Shown here in pieces: positions 35,708 to 46,548 of a DNA stretch of 64,000 bases. The notes under the pieces were generated by a model. That model saw only the letters and a program-made list of their open reading frames with translations, ran no database searches and was not told the origin of the DNA. Source of the stretch: Trachythela sp. YZ-2020 (Eukaryota > Cnidaria > Anthozoa > Malacalcyonacea > Clavulariidae); the NCBI GenBank assembly GCA_016169945.1, contig JADLSH010000076.1, positions 1,245,001 to 1,309,000 on the forward strand. The letters run 5' to 3'. Each line of letters opens with the position of its first letter. The first letter of the stretch is position 1. The position numbers were made by a program, and so were the translations under genes.

Positions 35708-36795
35708 ATTCGCGTAGACCACGCGAGACAACACGTACGACTCAATGTGTGAAAATGGAGGGAAAACAATATGGCGTTCGTAATTTGTTTGTAATTTCGT
35801 AAAAGATTTCTTTCTGAAGTGACTGAGAGATGCGAAGATCAGGACGAGGGTAAGGGCCCCCGCCGTTATGGACCTTGCTCTCCTTTGCCGGTATGTGCTT
35901 CACTGTGGGAGAAGTGTGGCTGTGTGGACACCACTTCCCGCCCCGATGTACTTTATTAGTTTCGTCAAATAGGTAAAATTATTTACAAGGTTGATTAAAA
36001 CAAAACATAGTATGTTTATATATACATAGATATGATTACAATTGAATTTCGCACTTTAAGTTCCTAATTAAACCACGCTATTAATAGGTGTTTTTTCTCA
36101 ACTAAAGGTGTGGGTGGGTTTTTCTTTTTGTGTTTTCTCACAGGCAGTTGAAACCAGAATGAACTGAGTTGAAGTTTTGGCTAGCTTTTTGCTGATAACT
36201 AAAGAATTTCGGCTTAAGGAACTACGCAAATACTGATAATCTAATCCCAACGAATTGACAGAAGTTGGGAGTTGTTGCCAACTTGCTGTTTTCTTTGCAT
36301 ATGTTTTCCGTTTCTGTCAACAGGTTTTACATCAAAGCTATGTGAAACACGTACATGACCAATAAAATGTACTTCAAACAGACTTGGGAGACTTACTTTT
36401 TTCAATTGTCTACTTACTTTCTACATGAAGATGACTTAATTTCTAGCTGTTTATTTTAGATCTAACTGGAATGGGTGTCCTCTAAACCGAAAAAAAATAC
36501 TAATTTTGAAAACAATTTTCTTTTGCTCCTTAATTTTTTATTTTAGACACCCATTCCAGTTGGACTCAATAACTTCAATATAAACGCTTACTAATTCAGA
36601 CAATCTCAATCTGTGACATTGCTTCCAGACCCATCTCCCGATGGCTTAAAGATAAGCTGTGCAATATTACAATTTGCAGGGTCACGTGACAGTTGCTATG
36701 GCAGCCAATGTGTCATAATTGTTAACATTAGGCTGATCTAACAACTTGACAAGTTGGTGAAGAATGCTCAAATGAGCTTCGTGTAATTCAGATTT
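35708..36795. other. No gene; one stem-loop
   Basis: Non-coding. An 18-bp inverted repeat with one mismatch (36462-36479, 36546-36563; core AACTGGAATGGGTGTC) flanks 66 bp of AT-rich sequence. Confidence 0.5.
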
Positions 36796-38841
36796 TTGTA
36801 TATTTTTTGCAAAATGAGCTGGAGCCATGACTTAAGTGCACTGAGGACAGCGAGAATGAGATGGACACTGACAATACAGAAGAACACAATTCTGAAAGTG
36901 GGAAGAATACTTTATGAGTGTCCAGGTATTGGGGAAGAAATAGAGCAGTTTGTAAAGCAGTACGGTGTGGGGGCAGATGCGTGGAGACGAACATGCATAT
37001 TGAATTTTGATGGTAATCATAAAGTAATGAAAAAGGTGACATTCAGGAGAATAAAAGAACACTTAGAAGATAAGTATGATCGAAAAATCTCATATGGCAG
37101 TGTACTTCAGTTGTGCTGCGCTCGTAATAAAAGAAGGCCAGCCTGCTCGATACCATGGGGTAGCGAAGGTTGTAAGCAAGAGAGCAAAAAAGGGTTTTAC
37201 TATTTGGTATAATCCTGACCAACAATCGAGTTCTTCCTTGTATGCTGCATTAGACAAACTTCAACATGAAAATGGTTGCAATATAATCACTATTGGAAGA
37301 GATGACCAGCCTGGATTTAGGTTGGACACTATGGCTACCAACAAGCAATATGCCACACTATGTGTGAAGGGCAGTGAACACCTTACAGCCAGAACAGACT
37401 ATGTCAACAAGTATGCATCTACCCTTCAAACTACTTCCTGCAACTTTCCAAGTAAGAAAACAACTCATGAAATTTGTGCAGGTGTTGTAAAGGCCCCAGG
37501 ACTTTTTGAGAAAAACTCCACCCAGCATTTTGCCAACCTTAAAATGTTAGAACAACAAGAAGAAATAATCCCATCATTTATAAATCCAGTCACTGGAAAA
37601 AGAAAGTTGAGTGTGTCCATGTGGGTGGAAGTTACAACAAAGGACCATCACACTTAGAAGTTCAATACTGGTGGACTGCAAGACATTTGGATTCCAAAAG
37701 TCGATTCCTGTTAGTTACGTCAAGAAATAGCGGTGCAAGTTACAGGAACAGAGTAGAATTGCATAATGGGTGCTTGGCACTGGCACATACAAACATGTTC
37801 ATTCGTTCGACGCTAAATGGGTCTTGCATGAGCAGTGGTGGGAAGGTTAATGATAAATTACTTCATGACAACTTAAATCCAGCAATTGACATCTACTTGT
37901 CAAGAGTGGACAAAGCACGCTGTGCTGGAACTGAAATCACCTATTTCGAGGAGCAGATAGCAGTATTCATCAGCATAAGAATAAACTTTTGACCACATTC
38001 TTGAAAGGACGGAAAGAAGCAAAGACAAAGCTAGAAAAGGATCATCCAGTTTAATTTAGTCAGATAAAGCAAATTTGGGATTTGTGAGAACACCATATGC
38101 AGAAAGATGTTCCTCAGAAGTACATTTTCTGTCTCACTTGCAGTTACCAGAACAACGGCGTTCATCCACTTTGCCAGGAAGGTGCACCTATTCCTGATCC
38201 GATGTTATGGTCAGTGAATGCCAGGACTGTGAAGGATGGTGTTCAGGACATTATCGCAAAGTTGATGAACTGTGGGAAGAGATTTCTAAAGCTGATGGTA
38301 ACAAGGTTAATCATGATCCACCGTCAAAAGTCATTTTAGAAGAATTTAATATTAGCCATGAAATTCCGGAAAGTAAGCTCGAAATTGCAGGAGAAGTTTT
38401 GTTACCATGTGTTGAGACAGAAATGTGGTTTCAACATTCGAGAACTGTTCACGAAAATCGTCAGATAGGTATCGCAAAGGCTGCCGAGACAAGAAAGGCT
38501 AAGAGGATACAGTAGCAACAATCAAACAAGGAAAAAGGTGAACCAAGAAAACCAAGTAGAAAGGCAAAGAAGAATAAAAGACAAAAAGAAGAAAACGAAG
38601 AAGATGTAGAAGAAGAAGAGGAAGGAGAATTAGACAAAGGAGAAGATGCAGAATTGTGTAACACATGTAAGAGAGTCGTCCCCTAGGCTTTGGAGGATGA
38701 GTCTGTTGATGAAGATGTGGATTGGATTTGTTGTGACAGTTGCGCTTGTTGGTACCACATGGTTTGTGTTGGAGTCTTCCCTGCTGAAGTACCTAGTTAT
38801 TGGCAATGCTTAAACGGTGTTGAATCGTGGGAGTTTGAATG
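36796..38841 (+). pseudogene. PHD-finger transposase-like protein of unassigned family
   Basis: Frames 36796-37212, 37076-37657, 37621-37992, about 38000-38150 and 38207-38841 follow one another on the plus strand and make one protein if frame breaks near 37125, 37620 and 38000-38200 are allowed. Features in order: a W-x-x-R-M-R-W-T basic start; A-R-Y-H-G-V-A-K-V; D-D-Q-P-G-F-R-L-D-T; G-P-S-H-L-E-V-Q-Y-W-W-T; a Cys-rich stretch (C-L-T-C, C-Q-E-G, then C-Q-D-C-E-G-W-C); a highly charged Lys/Glu segment; and a C-terminal PHD finger (C-N-T-C…W-I-C-C-D-S-C…W-Y-H-M-V-C). In-frame TAGs at 38513 and near 38683 interrupt the last part. I recall many relatives in cnidarian genomes, usually uncharacterised; transposase function is inference. 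Confidence 0.6.
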
Positions 38842-38857
38842 ATCGTGTTATATGATG

Positions 38858-39261
38858 TAGGGATGAGCCGATAACGAAAATTGCGATTATCGCAACATAT
38901 CGGCCAATTAATCAGTATCTGCCAATTATTGTAAGTAGCAAGACAAAATGACCAACAATGAAGTTGTAAAAGCGTTTTTATTAATTACAATAGTACAAAC
39001 TAATCGACTCAAAAAGACTTTGATCGCAGAAACGCATTGTATGGAAGCTTTTTAATTTTATGAGTTATTTTGGAATATGATCATAAAAAACCCTGTGAAA
39101 AACAACCTATCTATTCGCTTGTATTTAGTATTTTAGCATGTGCTTGGCAACTGTGCAAAAGTCTTATGGCCAATTATTTGCCGGATTATCAAACAATAAT
39201 CGGCCAATTACCAATTATTTAAAAATGGCCGATTATTTTCCAATTAATTGGCTCATCCCTA
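38858..39261. repeat. 404-bp MITE
   Basis: Termini TAGGGATGAGCC and GGCTCATCCCTA are exact inverses. The interior is rich in CGGCCAATTA/TAATTGGCCG motifs that are themselves inverted. ATATGATG occurs next to both ends (directly at left, after three bases at right), suggesting an 8-bp hAT-type target duplication, not fully clean. Confidence 0.75.
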
Positions 39262-39365
39262 ATAATATGATGTTCACAACTACATGGATGCTTTTTAATT
39301 GACCATATTGTCTATATAGAAATCCCACAAAGAGTAAAAGAGCTAAAAAGTTTAATATGTGTTAC

Positions 39366-39505
39366 AATAGCCAGTTCCCCTTTATATTACGTATTCTCTA
39401 TGCAACTAAGATATTTTTCGGACGTTTAATTGCATGATAAAGATAGTTCCCACAAAGTATCATGGTAATTGTACTCTGTAAATATGATAAGGGGAACTGG
39501 CTATT
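39366..39505. repeat. 140-bp MITE-like fold-back
   Basis: 17-bp perfect inverted ends (AATAGCCAGTTCCCCTT) at 39366-39382 and 39489-39505. AT-rich interior, no coding potential. Confidence 0.65.
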
Positions 39506-39852
39506 AACCTATTTTTTATGTGCTTGCTGTTGTTATAATGCTATTATATGTTGTGTTTGCTGTTTATTATAAAGTGTCTTGCAATTGCTGTTCTTATAAA
39601 TAGTCCGGTAATTGCTGACGTGATTGCGATAGGAAATCGCCAATGTAAACACCCTGCGATTTAGGTGCGATTTCAGTGCAAATCTAGTGCAACAAGGTGC
39701 GATCTTGCTTGAAATTTATCGCACCTCACTGCGATTTTTGCAATAAAATTGGACAAAACTTGACTGTGACACCCCTGCATAGTTTTTTCAAAACAACTTT
39801 TTTCAAAATCACCAGTGTTTTAATTCTTGTCTATCAACTTTATTAAAACCAA
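39506..39852. other. Repetitive spacer
   Basis: Contains several GTGCGATNT and TGCGATTT motifs (39630-39740) in both orientations. No gene. Confidence 0.35.
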
Positions 39853-40323
39853 TTGTCTGTCTTTCTCTTTACGATTCAAGATGCAGATATTAAAGCTAAG
39901 ATAAGGAACTTGCGAACACAATACGGCAAAGAGTTGGGAAAAGTGAGAGCTTCCGTAGCGAGTGGTGCAGGGACAAATAATTCCCTGCATTTTCTGCGAG
40001 ACAGTATAACACCGGTAAAAACAAAGCCAACATCGGGCATCCCAGAAGTCAGAGTGACAGTTGTTGAATCCGAGCTAGCATGAAGCAAAGTTCTATTGGC
40101 ACCGAGTGAAGATATAAACAACAATGGCATTGAAGATATATTAAACGACCCGAATGAGTTGAACGATGAAGACGACGACATATCCATATCAAGGCCATTC
40201 GATATTTTAACACAGTCGCAAAACGACCCATGTCAGTCGGCGAAGTCGAAAGCCAAAGGCCGACAAAAGATGGAGAATACTATTTTGCAAGTCCTTGACC
40301 GTGCTGGACAAACTCGGAAATAA
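39853..40323 (+). pseudogene. MADF-domain protein fragment, Harbinger-associated
   Basis: One frame runs 39853-40323 with a single in-frame TGA at 40081-40083. It starts in the MADF fold (I-K-A-K-I-R-N-L-R-T-Q-Y-G-K-E-L-G-K-V, S-G-A-G-T, L-H-F-L-R-D) and is followed by an acidic region (D-P-N-E-L-N-D-E-D-D-D). The block between G-A-G-T and L-H-F-L-R is shorter than usual, indicating an internal deletion. MADF proteins are Myb-like DNA binders and often accompany PIF/Harbinger transposases, whose remnant lies convergent 490 bp downstream. Confidence 0.7.
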
Positions 40324-40811
40324 ATGGAAGCATCCAGAGGAACTCCTCCGATGAAACGTTCGGTAGGCACGTTGCACATTTGTTAAGGCAAATCAAAGAC
40401 CGGCATAGTAAAGAACTTCCAGTCCACTACTTACACTGACCAGTTTCTGACTAAAAAAAGATCGAACCGCCAAAATGTCTAGCGAATATTTTGACAACCA
40501 ATCACAATAGAGAAGCTTTTTGAAAAAAAAACAAGCTAAAACGCGTAAAATAAATTATTAGAATAACGATGCACAAGGTATGATTGGATAATAATTCAAG
40601 AACACTTTTAATTAAACTAATGTCCATTCACATGATGTGACAAGCACTCCCTGATCTTGCTGGCACTCTTGGGATGGTTACAACCGGTTGATGGGAAAGA
40701 TGCAAAAACACCAGCACGGTCTGTGCTTTGTCCAATCGCCGTCTATAATTTCCCCTTGGTCATTCAGGGTATCTAGAGATCCTACGGGTGCGTAGATCAA
40801 AGGACATTTCC

Positions 40812-41253
40812 TCAACAGAAAATTGTGAAGCAGCAAAGCTGTGCGGACGATAACAACTGCATTCTCTGGCTTAACACTAAGTGCGTGTGAAACACTCGAA
40901 ATTTTGCACTCATGATTCCAAATGCATTTTCACTGACTCTTCGTGCTCGGGATAGGCGATAGTTGAAGATACGGTGTTCCTCTGTCAAGCCTCTTTGGGG
41001 ATATGGCTTCATCATATTTGGAGCCAACGCGAATGCATCATTGCCAGTCACTATCTTCGTCTTCGTGGTCGCGATTTTTTGGGACTGTTGGAAGGGATTT
41101 AGTGTTCGGTATGCCCAAACTGTTCACCTCTAAAGCTTTAAAGAAGTTGGTGTTTCTCAGCACACCGCCATCGCTGATACGTCCTTGGCAACCCAGTATC
41201 AGTATCACATAGATTATCACACAAATAATTGGTAATCTCTGAATATAACGCAT
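40812..41253 (-). pseudogene. PIF/Harbinger transposase fragment (DDE_Tnp_4)
   Basis: Two minus-strand frames make one coding run: G-C-Q-G-R-I-S-D-G-G-V-L carries the second catalytic Asp, and after a frameshift near 41040, G-N-D-A-F-A-L, M-M-K-P-Y-P-Q-R-G-L-T and R-A-R-R-V-S-E-N-A-F-G-I-M, which contains the catalytic Glu. This is the HARBI1-like DDE domain. The N-terminal part with the first Asp is absent. Relation to the MADF fragment: convergent, as in two-gene Harbinger elements. Confidence 0.85.
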
Positions 41254-41347
41254 GCAATTTTATAGTTCTTAAAACCTAGACTCTTAGCTATTCTGAGATT
41301 TAAGTTATTAACCAATGTAAAAGTTATTTGGAATCCAGCTATTTTCA

Positions 41348-41351
<4 letters not shown>

Positions 41352-41381
<30 letters not shown>
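41352..41381. repeat. (CA)n microsatellite
   Basis: About 15 uninterrupted CA units. Confidence 0.95.
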
Positions 41382-41382
<1 letters not shown>

Positions 41383-41608
41383 GGCTGGCACATTTTTTGG
41401 TTAAACTTCAGGCCACTCTTTTAAAATATATTATACTGTGCAAAATGTAAGAACCAGTTAGGTGATTTCCCAAATTTGTGAGATATTAACAAGCCGCCAG
41501 GGCACTGTGAGGTAAATAAAATCTGTGGGACTTGTGATGAATCTGTAAGAATGGGCATATATGTGTAGCAGTAATAGCACCATCATTTTTTCTTTTCATT
41601 AACTCCAG

Positions 41609-41868
41609 AGGGAACTATTCTTCCAGAAAAAGATGCTCTTTTGTTATATCTAGATAACACAGTTGTGAATCTTTTGGCAGGATCGTCCCAGTTTTTCCCT
41701 CTCAAGGACTACAAAGAGGACTTGGGAAAGCCTTATTCAAAAATGTCACTTCATTTGTGCAAATTGAAATGTTTGCAAAAAGCCCGGTTTCAATTAACTA
41801 CTGTTCCCAATGGAGCATTTGTGTCGGCTTTGAAAATCTTAGACATTGCTTTGGCCATGAAACGCTAA
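41609..41868 (+). CDS. Exon-like stretch, unknown protein
   Basis: A pyrimidine-rich acceptor (…TTAACTCCAG) precedes a frame open to TAA at 41866-41868 (about 85 codons). The peptide has balanced composition (L-L-L-Y-L-D-N-T-V-V-N-L-L-A-G-S-S) and could be a terminal exon. No family recognised and no neighbouring exon identified. Confidence 0.3.
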
Positions 41869-41899
41869 AGACAAAAACCTAACCAGCATGATTGCTATA

Positions 41900-42430
41900 A
41901 TTTATGATTTAATATAAATTTTTGAGCCACGTATAGATGCTATATACGCTAAAATTTTACTATGATGAGATTTTTGCCTGGGCGCCAAAATGTGGCTTTG
42001 AAAATCTTTTTACTGTCAGACATTTAACCTCAATTTTGAGCCACGCATAGATTATATACACGTTTTTACATAGTGATTTGAATTTTGCTCCTGGGGGTGC
42101 CGAGAATTTGGGGAGGTGGGCGACCCAGGGTGCAAGCAGCGCTACGCCGAGCAAAAACTGCAGCAGGGTCTGGGGGCACAGTTGGCAATGAGGGTAAGGG
42201 GGCGAAGCCCCAGAAATTGAGATTTTAATTCAAAATCCTTATTTAGTTCAAAATCCTTGTTATTAGTCTTACTTAGTTCAAAATCTTTATTTCAATCACA
42301 CTACTGTCATTTATCCCAATGAGCATTTAAATTTTTTGGGGGGGTGCAAATTTCTCTAGGGGGTTGTGGAGAACTTTTTGGGGGGGTGCACCCCACCCAC
42401 ACCCCCCCAGAAAATCCGCCTATGCGTTTT
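41900..42430. repeat. Diverged internal repeats, element end
   Basis: The motif GAGCCACGYATAGAT…TATATACRC occurs at 41922 and 42042, and TTTAGTTCAAAATCYTT recurs three times near 42240-42285. The G-rich end (…CCGCCTATGCG) resembles the edge of an unidentified element. Confidence 0.5.
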
Positions 42431-43624
42431 TATATTGACATATGAGTTTATAGCTGGTTTAGTTTTTTAAATGTTGTTTGGTTTTCCAGTTGGCGTTGAC
42501 ATTGTGGGGATTAGTTTGTATGACTTTCTTGGCGCTATTAAACAATCGAACTACAAATATGATCAAGATATATTCGGGACCATTAATTATGCCTGGGATT
42601 GGTACTGAAGAGAAATTGGGTGATCATTTATTATTAAATAACAAAATTCTCGCCAATAACACAAATAGATAAATGTCTAACATTTAGAAAATTTACCCAA
42701 ATTAAGTTAAGTTAGGTTTGCGTGGCTATTATCAGAGCGAATATACATGTATATCAGTGATTAACAGCACAGTGAGTAGACAGTAGTTAAACCTACTGTC
42801 ATAAAGTTGCATTGCTTTTTATGTTACCAGCATTGTACATTTGATCGCAATTATTAGAATACATGATTTGGAAACTCCTTGGGAAACTCAGTGAAGTGCT
42901 GTTATATACATTATCTACAGTACAGTATGAGTTTATACTATACAAGAATGTAATCCTATACAGCAACATGTGTGTATTGTATTTTCGCCTAAAACATTGG
43001 TATTGGTTACTTGGGCGACCAATGAACACATGATCACAGTTATACATATTGGTAATAAAGCAGTGAGTTATATATTACTTCACTGAGTTTCCAAACCTGT
43101 ATTTTGAGATGTATTCTGTTATTGTAATAACTGTGATTTGATACGTTGGATTACATATCATTTGATAAACATGGCTGATATATGTCAATGTTATATAACT
43201 TTCAGTTTCCCTGGGTATCAACCACAAGTCTAAATAATGAACAGTCCCTAATACACAAAAGTAACATGTGCAAGAACAAAAAACTTTTGAAATGGAAGAG
43301 TTTTGAAATTGTCAATTAATGATCAGTTCTCAATTGTTGATTAAACTACAGTATGTCTATGGTACTGATATGTTTATTAATCGCTGGTAGATATTAAATG
43401 CTTCCTCTTGGCTTGTTGGGTATTGTATTCCCTCGTTTTCTATCAAATAATGGAAGTACTCTTGGTAATCATTATCTTCTACTTCATCATTAACCTTGTG
43501 TTGAAGTTCCATTTCCGCTATTTTGGCATTGGAAATAATTTGCAGGTTATTGATGTCCCCCTGATCGCTCAGGCAAGAAAAAGTATGTCTGGAGACCCAG
43601 AAACACAGTCATGTCTTGATGGTC
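42431..43624. other. No supported gene
   Basis: AT-rich. Short open frames at 42478 (+) and 43408 (+) begin in hydrophobic low-complexity sequence; the second overlaps the minus-strand integrase-core pseudogene. Confidence 0.35.
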
Positions 43625-44110
43625 TTATGTGGTGTGAGTTCCATGATAACTTAGTTTCTGGAGATCCTCATTTAAAATCCGATAAAAGCAAAACCATAGA
43701 CATTCTTTGTGAAGGTCATTGCCAAGATCGAGTACACCTGAGCTAGACATATCCTTAGCAAAACAAAGCAGAGGAATCATTGACTTTACCCACCAATTCT
43801 CAATCATTTGGTTACTTGTGGATGTTCCATGTTGGTGTGCATTCTCCCCAGCTAGCTGGTCAAATGCGTCTGCACGGAAATAGCACTGAATTGCTGCCAT
43901 CATCATCCTGTTCTCTGTTCAACAGTCGGTTCTTAATAAAACTGGGCGTCCTTTCGCTTGCTTAACAGTGTCAAAGAAAAGTTGTGCAGGAACACTACGT
44001 GAATTGTTGGATCTCACTACTTCCAGCCACAATACTTTTTGGCTGTAGCAATCAATACCCCATGGATTGGAAAGCTGAACGGCTTTAATTTGTCATAACC
44101 TGTTTTAACA
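43625..44110 (-). pseudogene. Integrase-core (DDE) transposon protein fragment
   Basis: Reading right to left: P-F-S-F-P-I-H-G, frame change near 44058, then D-C-Y-S-Q-K-V-L-W-L (first Asp), R-T-D-C with a TGA near 43921 and T-E-N (second Asp), G-T-S-T-S-N-Q-M-I-E-N-W-W (Glu) and L-H-K-E-C-L-W-F-C-F. This is the rve-like integrase core seen in a large family of invertebrate element proteins. Another frame disturbance falls after E-N-W-W. The N-terminal DNA-binding region is absent. Confidence 0.75.
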
Positions 44111-44233
44111 GAATCAGATATAAAGTCTAGTTTATTGGACTTCACTCTAAAATTATATTTGGCTACTGCCTACATTAAATCATTACCTCAGGCTAAGTGG
44201 GTTAAGGGTAATTGCTAGTGCTGTTTTAATGTA

Positions 44234-44621
44234 CAACAATACAATACAATACAATACAATACAATACAATACAATACAATACAATACAATACAATACAAT
44301 ACAATACAATACAATACAATACAATACAATACAATACAATACAATACAATACAATACAATACAATACAATACAATACAATACAATACAATACACTACAAT
44401 ACAATACAATACAATACAATACAATACAATACAATACAATACAATACAATACAATACAATACAATACAATACAATACAATACAATACAATACAATACTAT
44501 ACAATACAATACAATACAATACAATACAATACAATACAATACAATACAATACAATACAATACAATACAATACAATACAATACAATACAATACAATACAAT
44601 ACAATACAATACAATACAATA
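44234..44621. repeat. (ACAAT)n microsatellite, about 78 units
   Basis: About 388 bp of pentanucleotide repeat with only two visible interruptions (near 44392 and 44498). Because five is not divisible by three and the unit has no stop on either strand in several frames, long spurious open frames appear here on both strands; none is a gene. Confidence 0.98.
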
Positions 44622-44769
44622 CTAACTACTTACTGACTGAGCGTGAGGTCTGTACGGTAAAATATCAAGCTGAGGTCTTGCTGTATTGACAGAGCGATAG
44701 CGAGGTAAATACAGCAAGCCCAAGGTTTGATATTTTACCGCACAGACCAACAGTCGAAGTTAGTAAGTT
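44622..44769. repeat. 148-bp fold-back hairpin
   Basis: Arms including GGTCTGTACGGTAAAATATC and its near-inverse GATATTTTACCGCACAGACC, plus CTTGCTGTATT/AATACAGCAAG, pair around a GAGCGATAGCGAGG loop. It directly abuts the ACAAT array. Confidence 0.75.
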
Positions 44770-44770
44770 G

Positions 44771-45367
44771 TTTATTATATGGCATTTCAGACAACAAAAA
44801 CAATTCATTTTGCAAAAATTGGTCACGCGAGGGCAAAGTACAAAGTCCGAAACTCAAAGCCGGTCATTTTCAAATGTCAAAATAATTTCAATGATACGAA
44901 TTTGTCTTAGTTTTTTACAAATTTATCTAATCTTAGCTTAGTAAAACTACTCTACAGTACCATTTATAGAATAAAATATAAAATTAATAGAAAATATAGT
45001 GATATTGAGCTATCGGATCCGGATCAAGCCGGACAAAAACAACTTTGCATGTTCGAAAAAACAAAAATATTCTTGACTGTTTTAGTTAAAAAACATCGTA
45101 AAATTTACCTTAATATTTCGACTTGAGCCAATAAAACTTGATTTTATCCCTTGTAGTTATCCCTTTTCCGTATTTTCCGTTTATTTTTAATTGTTTTAAA
45201 TTATTTTGAAGGATTTTTTAATGCTATTATTGGTTTGAAATGTGTTCAAGTCATCGCAGGGCAATAAGAATACCGTATTGCCCGTGGGCAATACGGGAAA
45301 ATCCTGCCTCGTCAGCGACCAATCAGATTGCGAGATTCACCAAAACAAGCACTTGCCATATAATAAA
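44771..45367. repeat. ~600-bp MITE with TTTATTATATGGCA ends
   Basis: Exact 14-bp inverse termini at 44771-44784 and 45354-45367. Near the right end is the palindrome CCGTATTGCCC/GGGCAATACGG (about 45272-45297). Non-coding. Confidence 0.65.
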
Positions 45368-45449
45368 ATACAATACAATACAATACAATACAATACAATA
45401 CAATACAATACAATACAATACAATACAATACAATACAATACAATACAAT
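45366..45449. repeat. (ACAAT)n microsatellite, second block
   Basis: About 16 units, same orientation and same unit as 44234-44621, separated from it by the two fold-back elements. Confidence 0.95.
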
Positions 45450-46279
45450 ATTTATTTAAACTCGAAAAATGATGCTTATTACATTTACATATGTACATGT
45501 AAATTGAAAGATTTCTAAAACGTTTCTAGCCCCATTTTCTTTTAGAATCTGTAACTTTTCTGTAGCCAAGATAGGCAAGATATTGCCTGTAATATTACTC
45601 ACACACCTGTAATATTTTACTCCATTCAACACCATATATATAACAACTTTACTTGGGTATTATAAGTGGCTTGAAATATAGAAGAAATTACCCATTGATG
45701 TCTCACGAGTATTTGTGACAGTGAGGAAAATGTTCAGGTTTAATTCTTTAGGCAGGTGGCCACTACTGTATATAACAACCCCCTTGAAATGATGCAGCAA
45801 AGCTTTTAAAACAATATTTTGTGTAGATTTTAAATATTTATGAATGAATATACAATCTACACTAGCAGATCAACACATGGAACTGAGGAAATGCAAAGGA
45901 ACTCTTTAAAATAAAACTACATATATTTTCAAATTTAAAATTTATATAAAAATGTAAAGTAAGTCTGATATATTGGATAAAATGATTAATATATTAAAAA
46001 AAAGAAGTAAACTTACCAGTATCAACTCTATTTCCACAATTGTTACAAAAACTATAATTGATCAAAATCTCTGTATGGCAATTCTCACATAAACATTTGC
46101 TGGATATCTGTGTTCATGACCAAATACAAGGTATAATTTAAAGTTTTTAACTCGAGGTTGCATTGACGTTGCAACTTGCTTTTCTCCCTCCCCCGCCGTA
46201 TATAACCAAAACAACTTTAGGATTAATTGGGGGGGGGGTGCGTCTTTTAAATTCACAAGGAAAGCCTTAATCCACAGAG
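45450..46279. other. No gene seen
   Basis: AT-rich non-coding sequence with a G9 run near 46231. Confidence 0.4.
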
Positions 46280-46495
46280 AAGGCATGTGATTGTGCGGAG
46301 AAGGCACATGTTTGTGCGGAGAAGGCACATGTCTCTACGGAAAAGCTGTGTGTTTCTACAGAGAAGAGGTGCCCCATTAGGGTCAATGTATCGGTTTTCT
46401 CAGAAATGTGACGTGCTTCCACAGAAATGTGACAGAAATGTGACGTGCTTCCACAGAAATGCTATGTGCTTCCACAGAAATGCGATGTGTTTCCA
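46280..46495. repeat. Two short minisatellites
   Basis: 46285-46345: about three ~21-bp units of TTTGTGCGGAGAAGGCACATG type. 46395-46490: four to five units of GACGTGCTTCCACAGAAATG type with degeneration. Open frames through them are artefacts of the repeats. Confidence 0.85.
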
Positions 46496-46548
46496 TGAAG
46501 GAGTGCTGCGAAAGTTTTGCTGAGTTAATCACTGCTGCCAGATATGGG

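Noticed and set aside
43408..43746. 112-codon plus-strand frame
   Set aside because: Overlaps the minus-strand integrase-core pseudogene, which has clear catalytic motifs; the plus frame is its shadow.
44183..44636. Long open frames on both strands encoding repeated Tyr-Cys-Ile-Val-Leu or Gln-Tyr-Asn-Thr-Ile peptides
   Set aside because: They are translations of the ACAAT microsatellite, which happens to lack stops in these frames.
46280..46500. Repeat block as a possible CRISPR-like array
   Set aside because: Units are contiguous minisatellites without unique spacers, in a eukaryotic context.
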